From Pyrenophora tritici-repentis (taxonomy: Eukaryota; Ascomycota; Dothideomycetes; Pleosporales; Pleosporaceae), in NCBI RefSeq assembly GCF_003171515.1, contig NC_089399.1, positions 1,674,001 to 1,738,000 of the forward strand: a stretch of 64,000 nt of DNA. Direction: 5' to 3'. Shown one piece after another: positions 56,505-64,000 of the stretch; positions within the stretch are counted from its first letter, which is position 1, and each line of letters begins with the position of its first letter. Under the pieces are notes generated by a model. That model was not told the DNA's origin, did no database searches, and saw only the letters and a program-made list of their open reading frames with translations. Made by a program: the position numbers and the translations under genes.

Positions 56505-56799
56505 GGATCTACGAGACAATACGGGTAATGATATGATATGTGCGATTTGTACGATATCTCTAATGTTTGTTTGGAGAGCACAAAGCAACGGGCTCACGGC
56601 ATGGATACGGCGTTTGATACCCCAAGGTGTATTTCTTTTTGGGTTGGTTTAGCCGAGCATCGCGACTCTTGTGCATATTGATGGAATGGAGAGATTAGGC
56701 CATTAATGTCCAAGTTGGATAGCTAGCGGTAGTGTACAAGGCTCCGCAACACAGAAGACTATTATATCCCGCGTCTGTCCTGTGGCTCTAGTTCATGCC
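56505..56799. other. convergent 3' intergenic space
   Basis: 295 bp between the GT31-like gene and the 3' end of the minus-strand F-box-like gene. Nothing is seen. Confidence 0.45.
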
Positions 56800-57633
56800 C
56801 TAAAATCCCCATCCACCAAACACTCGAACACCCCTAGCAGCAGCCGTGCCAATCTTAGCCGCCTCCTCATTCCATCTTGCACTTGCATTGTCCCGCGTCT
56901 TTGGTCTCTGCTTGTACCCCCCATTCCTATACGTCCCATCGCCCTCGTATTCAAACTCAATCTCCTTGCCGCGTTTTTCAGGCACGTCAAACCGGTCCAG
57001 CCAGCGATTCAAATGCGCACGACTGTCCTTGGCACCTGCCGAGTAAGAAAGAATAATTCTCATCTTGCGTTTCGGTCTCGCATCATCATCTGCTTCATTG
57101 ACCTGAGAGCCGCGCGTGCTTAGCCTCGTAAGCTGTGCCTGGGACAAGCGATTGAGGAATGTGACGACCGGTCCGAAGTTGTGGTTGCGCACTGTAGTCG
57201 TGATGACTGGAGCGTGGAACAGGACGGCATCGAGGAACTCTTCTGAAATTTGATTGTTAACTCCTGCGAGCCCGCAGCGTGTGGCGATGTTGCGAGACCC
57301 AGGTTTCAGCGTTGATGAGTTGTCTTGGTCTAGAATGTGCTTGTATATTTCATCTCGCAACTCTCGTGGGAGGGCTAGGAACCGCGATAGGGTGTTGGTG
57401 TGTTGCCGTGTTGAATTGTCTGTGACGGCCGCATTGACGCTGCCATGGCTGTCAAGAACGATTGAAGGATCCGTTGCAGCATAGACGGATTTAGGCGCAC
57501 GTCTCTTGCGTGCTGGCGCTGGCGTTGGCGCATGGACTTGCTTGATGGCTGCATAGTTGCGTTTGCGTTTTGAACGTCTGAGGTGTGGTGCTGCTGTGGT
57601 ACTCATTGTGAAGTCTGCTTTGCTGTCTGACAT
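56800..57633 (-). CDS. F-box-like hypothetical protein with basic N-terminus
   Basis: Single-exon 277-aa protein. The N-terminus carries basic clusters that could be nuclear localisation signals (RRSKRKR at 19-25, RKRRAPK), then an F-box-like start (RFLALPRELRDEIYKHIL). The C-terminal half contains KRKMRIILSYSAGAKDSRAH and ends with VRVFGGWGF. It resembles the LPxELRxxIY-type proteins common and expanded in Pleosporales; the first F-box-like gene at 20157 shares only this motif. A ubiquitin-ligase adaptor role is inference. Confidence 0.7.
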   Translation of the reverse strand: MSDSKADFTMSTTAAPHLRRSKRKRNYAAIKQVHAPTPAPARKRRAPKSVYAATDPSIVLDSHGSVNAAVTDNSTRQHTNTLSRFLALPRELRDEIYKHILDQDNSSTLKPGSRNIATRCGLAGVNNQISEEFLDAVLFHAPVITTTVRNHNFGPVVTFLNRLSQAQLTRLSTRGSQVNEADDDARPKRKMRIILSYSAGAKDSRAHLNRWLDRFDVPEKRGKEIEFEYEGDGTYRNGGYKQRPKTRDNASARWNEEAAKIGTAAARGVRVFGGWGF

Positions 57634-57692
57634 TTCTAGCCAGCAGTTATCGTGAAGATATACTCGATGCGCGCCAAGTTAGACATGCTGAA

Positions 57693-57716
57693 GCCTATAG
57701 GCAGAAGCCTATAGGC
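57693..57716. promoter_or_regulatory. duplicated palindrome GCCTATAGGC
   Basis: The 10-bp perfect palindrome occurs at 57693-57702 and 57707-57716, within a direct 14-bp repeat, 60-83 bp upstream of the F-box-like start codon. Dyad symmetry suits a dimeric transcription factor; no specific factor is named. Confidence 0.4.
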
Positions 57717-57730
57717 AGCAGCCAGGCAAC

Positions 57731-57753
57731 GATGGTGGTGGTGGTGGTGGTGG
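57731..57753. repeat. (GGT)n microsatellite
   Basis: About seven GGT units in non-coding DNA. Confidence 0.85.
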
Positions 57754-58504
57754 CGTGAGACGGCCTGAGTGTTATCTGATCATGCCAACCTTTGATAGCG
57801 CTCCATCACTCAAAGAGGATGACCATGTCTCCTGCCAAGGACTCGCGCAAGAATGCACAACATACAACAAGATTTGCTCGTGGTCACACCTAACTACTCA
57901 TGTCTACGGATCGACCTCGGGACAAGGCAGAGAAGCAAAGAAGATCCCGTTGTCGGGGCCCCCTTTCCCCGCCGCTAGATAAGCGAGTACGTTTGCGACG
58001 GCGCCACGACATCTACCTAGGTAGGAATCATGGCGGATCCCCAGTCCCAACAGTGTCATTATACGAACGCGAACCTTCTGTCAGCCACCGCTCCAATTAA
58101 AATCTCTTAAACGAGGACTAAAAACGTCGACTTTTACCATTTGCGCCATGACGTTCGCCCGCGTTATGGTTACCGGGATAGAAGCTTCGGGGCCCAGGTA
58201 CTGTCAGGTAGTGCAGGTACCGTTAAATATAGTACAGTAGTCGCTGTCCATGGCTGACTGAGCGCCCCAAGCGGACTAGACGATGAAGTTTTTCCCGATT
58301 TCTGCTTCTTAAGGTTTCCACCTCTATTTAGCGTAGCCAGACATCTAGCTTTTTGCCCCTGGCTACTCCGGCGATTTCTCCCGCCTGTCTGATTGACATT
58401 ACTATTTAGAAGTCGCCCAAGAAGTCGGGTCTGGGGTCCAACACTCTCTCTTTCTTCAATTCATCTTCTGCAAAGTGTACTTCTCGTCACGGGAAGCATC
58501 AAGC

Positions 58505-61500
58505 ATGCGTTCGTTAATACTTCTGTCGCTCTTTGCTGTCCTTCAATTATGTCAGGCCTTTGTCTCGCCGGATATATACTCTCTTGTCGGACCCGCAGGT
58601 ACCAGTGCGAGCCCGAGCGAAGACAGTTTACCTCCTACTGTACCTTCTCAATCGAGGTTAGAAGACTAATCGCACATCATCATGGTATTATACTAACGGT
58701 ATTACCAAAGACACGCAGCTGGACCGAACTCGGGCTTGAACATCTTCCTACCAGATTATAAAGCAGACCCCAATTGGTGAACCATGTCCGGAAGCTACGA
58801 ACAAGCACACCAACTAACATCACCGCAGGCTTCCACTTACGCTCTCTCTCAAGACAGTCGGTTTACAAGTCAAGGTCATCGAATCACTCAACATCTCGTC
58901 TCAATGTCGGAATTTGCTTGTCTACACATCTCCGAGCGTGAGCTACAGCCCGAGCTCTGCGGATGTCGCGGCCTTGACCTCCTTTGTTGCCAAAGGCGGT
59001 AGGCTGATCTTCATGAACCAAGTCCCTACCGCTCTTCAAGCTCTCGCAGGAGTATCCGCCTCTACTGTAGACGCAAGTGGTGCGAGATCCATTCTGCAGT
59101 TGACCAATACCGAGACCCCTGTACAGGCTCTCCGTGGTTTCGATTTTGCAGATTACTACGACATCAACATGCCTTTCTATGAAAACTACACTCAATCCGG
59201 TCTTGTCAATGTTGGCTACACGCCTGCCAACGGCTCGCAAACACTTGCCAAATACCAGGTCCGAAACAATGGCGTGGACAGCGCAGACACATCTACGACC
59301 AACGCAGCAATTGTCAAGCATCAGCCTTCAGGTGCGAGCGGATACGTGTACAGCTTCGGCATGGACATTGGGTATCTGTTCATTCAAGCTCAGAACGAGG
59401 GCGGTGGTTACTCGCCATGGTACGATGGACATTATTACCCCGGGTATGACATCGGGACACGCATCATTAAGAACATCGTCATTACCAGTCCCCATTTCGT
59501 AAGCCTATGGACAGTTCCCTACAACAAGGGACTCGCCTTCACTACCACCTGGGACATTGACACCTATGTCTCATACCCGCACGGGCAAGGCATGGCAGCC
59601 GCCGCACAGGATAGAGGTGCGGCGGGCAACCTGAACCTTCACACCAAGTACATCACGGATGCTTATGAGAATGCGTACTTCCAGTATGGTGTTCCGTACA
59701 TCTACCAGATCACCGGATTCCGAAATGGTCCTGACGGGTACCCATTCATCGATTTTGGCAGCCATACTGTCAGCCACTCGCCCAACGCAGCGGAGTTTTC
59801 CTATGGCACTCTTAATGAACAATTTGTCAAAGGCACCAACGCAGGCTATGCGCCGTATATTCACCAATGCGGTCCCAACGCTGACGGGACACCCCCCAAT
59901 GGAGAGACATGCATAAAGGGAGGTACTAGCGGGCTCTCTTTCTACACATCGGCTGCTTCTGCATCTGGAGAGGTCCGCGTGAGTACCTATCTGATTCGAT
60001 ACGTGCTCAAAGACGCTTTCAAGACCAACTATAACATGACTACTTACCGCCCGGGAAACCTTGCGTGGAGCAAGTACCAAGCCTCCCATTGCGTCGCCAT
60101 GGGAATCATTGGTGGATCTTCGTGCTCAGGCAATTCTCACCTCACTCATCTTCCGTTTCAAGTCACGCATAACCGCGAGTCTTTCCAGGAATTGCCTTAT
60201 TACGAGTTCCCACTCCAATGGTCGGATGGCGATGGCAACATGAGCAGTGCCGACTTTCCAGGCTCGGACTTTTCGAATCAGATCAAAGATATTAAGAATA
60301 TGGCACGCTATGGCGGACATTACAACATCTTGATCCATCCTTCAGACGCCGTGTTCGACAAGATTCAGATCCAGCGCGCGCTCCACGATACTGTGCGTCC
60401 TTTTGCAGTCTTCTTCAACCAGACAGGAATTGCCAACTGGTGGACCAACCGCGACCGCGCCGTTGTAGACATCACGGCAGCGGACAACTCATCTGTGGCC
60501 ATGACGGTCCGCTTGGACGGCGCTACCGAAGGGCTCACTCTGCAGGTGCCTCGGACTTATGCCTTCAAATCCGCCACGGGCTCACTCTCAGTCTGTCAGC
60601 AGCTTTCCCATGACGAGTCGACGAATGCTGTGGTACTGCGAAACACAGCCAAGGGCGTTTATACGCTTTTCTTCACCGTCGGCTCAACCAATGCATCCGA
60701 ATCCACGTGCCCCGACTTTACGCCAAAGCCGATCGGAGACACAGAATGCATAGCATGGGACGTCATGATTGACGACTTTCTCGAGCTCTACTTTGGCAGC
60801 AAAAACGTCAATTTACTATTGTTGCAGACTGTTGCGACAGGACTTTCGTCAAATAATGTGGACGGCACTTTGCAGCTCACTGCAACTACGAACAGCGGTG
60901 TCAACTCGTACTACACGGAGATTTCACGCTTTTGCTTTGACGCTACAATCTACACGCATCTCTACTTTGACATGGTCGCCCCTCCAGGAGTCACCTTCTA
61001 CGTGCAACTTGTCTCGTACGATTCTGGTTGCAACACTGAAGTGCAGAGTCCCACATACTTGGACGTCACGAGATACGCCGCTGCCGACGGCTTGAACCAC
61101 ACTGTCACTATTCCGTTATCAGACTTCAAGGGGCAGGATATGCTTCATGTTCGCGGTATACGCATCGGCAACATCTCGCCAGCGCAGACACCCATCTACG
61201 TTGACAATATCAAGATTCAGAAGCGATGCGTTACTGCCCCGGGAGAAGACCGTACTCCGGGTCTTGCGATTGAGTCATTCCAGAACGTTGATCGGTGGAT
61301 CACTGGTATCAACAACATGTTTGGTCAGACTGACTTCAACAATTCGATGACGTTTGCAAAACTCTCTGAGCTGGGGAGAATGCAGCTGCTGCCGTCGAGC
61401 GCAAACTCGTACTTTTATACCGACACTGCCGTCAATGGAATCAATCTGAACGCTACCGGGTACACCGCAGTCTCTCTCAACGCCCGTGGTCCGTCTGGTG

Positions 61501-63314
61501 GCTCGTTCGACGTGGTTGTGACCTCTGGTGCTGGTACTGGTACAATATCCACCGTCAACACCGCAACCTATGCCCTATTAAACCAGGACAACTTTGCAAA
61601 CATCACGATCCCCATGTCGGCATTCACAGGACTCGACACCAACTCCGTCAGCCGCATCACACTACGCAACTTTAAACCCAGCGGTGGTTCTTCTGCCAGC
61701 AATTTCACGATGCGATGGATATCTCTTCTGGGTGGGTCAGCCTCTGGCTCTACTGGTTCACGGTGCGCGACTGCCTCTGGCTATGTTGTGCTCGACTTCT
61801 GCGATCCGAAAGAGTTCAGGACGCAGACCAACGCCTTGGGTGCTCCCATCTCAGACGACAAGACGATGAAATCCTACCAACAGACTACCAGCGGTGCAGT
61901 CGACCTAGTGCCTAAAGATTTGTCTTCTTACTTCTACTCGTTGCTGGCACAGCAATCCGGATGCGTGGCACTGAACAGTTCTTACAACGCGATCAAACTC
62001 ACAGTCTCAGGCCCACAGGGGGCAACCGCGAACATTGGTTTCAAGTATGGCGGTGAGACCTGCAACATGAATGTAGTCACGTCTTACATCCCAGTCACCT
62101 TCAATGCTGCGCCGACACAGCTCACTATTCCCTTCTCTCGCTTCCCCGCTAGCTTCAACCAAGACTTCCTCCAGTCGTTCGTCATGACCAACTTCAATAC
62201 TCCCGGCGCAATCTATCGTCTCCACTCTCTGGTCTTCACAGGGCCGACCGATAGCCCTGGTTGTGCGCTCTGCTCAGGAACTATCCTGAACACCTGCACG
62301 TTTGTGTCCGAAGTCCCACGGACAAACCGACTCATTGGCCCAATGACGGACGAGGGAACTCTTGCCTCATACTCCGTCAGTAGCGATGGATCTCTCGACA
62401 TGGGAACCAAGAGCGATGCGTACTGGTACTCTCAATTCGGCGCTTCCACATGCTACAATGCAAAGGGGCTGAATGCGACGGGTATTCAACTCTCCCTCGC
62501 AGCTCCGGCAGGCACCACATTCCAGGTATCAATGCGCTGGCAGTTGGACGACATGTGCACCATAACGTCGCCTCCATCCTCGGTCCCCATCACTTCCTAC
62601 GTGACATTCACCGGCGCAACCTCCTACCAAGTCGCGCAAATCCCTTTCTCCGACTTCCCCGGCATCAACTCCAGCCGCCTCGACAGCATCGCCCTCTCCG
62701 GCTTTGACCCCGCCAAAGTCGACGTCAAAGTCGGCTGCATCAGCCTGACCTCCATCGCCGCCGCTCCCCCACCCCAAACATGCACCTGTCCCATTACCGC
62801 CTGGCTAAACTACTGCACGTCCGGAACCGCCTCCCGCAACGCAAACGGCTACGTCCAAAGCGACGACGGCACTATGGAAACTGCGCCCGTCCTGTCCGAC
62901 GGCGCGCTCGTCCTACAACCCAGTATCTCAGGCTCGTACTGGTACTCGCTGCAGAACTGCGCCGACCTTTCGAAATCTGAGTTCCTTGTCTTGAACGTCA
63001 CGGCTAAGACGGGTGCGACGTTCAATGTGCAGTTGCAGAGTGGTGGTACGGCATGTCCCGGCTCTGCGTTGATTCAGAGGCTAAGCGTGCCGAGTACGGC
63101 GTATGGCGCTATGAATGGTAGTCCGGTTACGCTGAGGATCCCGCTGAGAGATTACACGGCTATGAATATTAGTACGTTTTCGCTGAGGACGATTGATGCT
63201 GTTGCGTTGGAAGGATTCGGCGCGGAGACGAGCGAGTATCGGATTCATTGTGCGTATTTTAGTGGTGGTGGTGGTAGTAGTAGTGGTGGTGCAAGGAATG
63301 GTACTGTTGTGTAG
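58505..63314 (+). CDS. secreted Agd3/CE18-like polysaccharide deacetylase with five tandem C-terminal modules
   Basis: Exons 58505-58598, 58719-58776 and 58829-63314 give 1,545 aa; intron branch points TACTAAC and CTAAC support the joins. A signal peptide (MRSLILLSLFAVLQLCQA) precedes an N-terminal beta-rich region, then a NodB-like deacetylase core: WDID (Asp 293/295), SHTVSH (His 363/367) and ILIHPSD (His 554) supply the metal and catalytic residues. This order resembles Agd3, the CE18 deacetylase of fungal galactosaminogalactan; that match is inference from architecture. From ~residue 688 five modules start near 688, 863, 1035, 1203 and 1375 (period ~170), each with a D/E-D-G/K-T-like turn and a SYWYS/SYFYS motif, likely beta-sandwich carbohydrate-binding domains. 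It ends in a Gly/Ser tail without a GPI signal. Confidence 0.8.
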
Positions 63315-64000
63315 GTATTTGGTAGCGGTTTTCTTGGGGTTTTTTTCGAAAATAGGTCATATCATATTTCATACTGTTATTTGACCATACTACTTCAATA
63401 ATAGCCTTGGTATTTGGGACGACAGATTGACAAGACTAAAATACGGGCTTAGCGGTTTGAAGGTTTATTGGAGAATTGGCGGCGGTCATGCATGATCTCA
63501 GTCACCGATCCTACCCGAATCTCGCCTCACTCGTAGTTGCCGTGATGTTCAGCCGAGATGGTCCTGCATGTATCAAATATTGGACTTTGCGCCTGCTTAT
63601 TCAAATGGTAGGTGGTATTTCGCGACTGTATGATTCACATAATCAATACGATATCCGAACACCCGGCGCGATCATGTGGTGTTCGTTCCTAGGTGTTCCG
63701 ACATGCGGCTAGTACCGTATGCAGCCCAATATAGTTACCTCCTTGCAGTCTACACCGTCGATCACCTGGGCAGTCTTGAGCAAAAACCTTCGGGCCCACC
63801 CTGCAAAGTCACTGTAGTCAATAGATGATACTCTTTTCGTGAACCGATTCTTTGCATACGCAGTGGCTTATGTCCGTCAGCCATGTAAATCGGCAATGTC
63901 TTCCTCATGTCTATTCTTAGCTTCATGTGGACGGGAGGTTCCACGTTGGCCATAGAAATTGCTATTGTAAGCTAAGTAGGCTAAGCTTTGAGCGCATCAT
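63315..64000. other. 3' flank of the deacetylase gene
   Basis: About 690 bp with no recognisable gene; short frames on both strands show no features. The next gene lies beyond the window. Confidence 0.45.

Larger units (their letters stand above)
57634..58504. other. divergent intergenic region
   Basis: About 870 bp upstream of both the F-box-like gene and the large secreted gene. It holds a duplicated palindrome and a (GGT)n microsatellite, listed separately. No gene is supported. Confidence 0.5.

Noticed and set aside
57755..58100. Possible small plus-strand genes between 57.7 and 58.1 kb
   Set aside because: Short frames without family features, in a promoter region between divergent genes.
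58475..58669. 64-codon frame containing the deacetylase signal peptide
   Set aside because: It reads through the GTACCAG donor of intron 1 and ends in a stop. The spliced path continues a conserved-looking protein.

Overview
The window is nuclear DNA of a filamentous ascomycete, most likely a dothideomycete of the Pleosporales type. The evidence is many short introns (about 47-65 nt) with GTRNGT-like donors, CTAAC/CTGAC branch points and CAG/TAG acceptors, genes on both strands without operons, and fungal core genes (NOP7, MSH6, GAB1/PIG-U, PMC1, MET7) mixed with secreted and lineage-specific proteins. The class assignment is inference from gene style, since no marker gene is present.

Layout, 0-34 kb (gene-dense): class II aldolase (+), 28-cysteine secreted protein (-), PA-domain/RING-H2 membrane E3 ligase (-), aquaporin (+), MSH6 (+), small acidic nuclear-type protein (-), PIG-U/GAB1 (-) divergent from NOP7/pescadillo (+), F-box-like protein (+), ZIP metal transporter (-), folylpolyglutamate synthase (-), WSC-domain gene (-), small secreted 6-Cys protein (+), repetitive Lys/Thr/Ala-rich protein with an in-frame stop (-), a small hypothetical protein (-) and ER-type FKBP (+). 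34.4-38.9 kb is gene-poor and holds one orphan exon-like frame.

Layout, 38.9-64 kb: PMC1-type Ca2+-ATPase (+), an interval with a candidate 118-bp MITE, GNAT acetyltransferase (+), a long polypurine tract, tRNA-Gly(TCC) (-), an Arg/Ser-rich protein (-), a divergent kinase-like protein (+), a 121-aa acidic protein with SILK and RVxF-like PP1-docking motifs (+), an AKR7-type aldo-keto reductase (-), a GPI-anchor-like secreted protein (+), a GT31-like glycosyltransferase (+), a second F-box-like protein (-), and a 1,545-aa secreted polysaccharide deacetylase with an Agd3/CE18-like front and five tandem ~170-aa modules (+).

No biosynthetic cluster, CRISPR array, rRNA or intact transposon was found. 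The genes are mostly independent. The functional themes are DNA repair and ribosome biogenesis, the ER/GPI/secretory pathway, ion and metal homeostasis, and a secreted set that could act at the cell surface or host interface. Exon coordinates were derived by hand from splice signals and reading-frame continuity. They are predictions; transcript data were not available.
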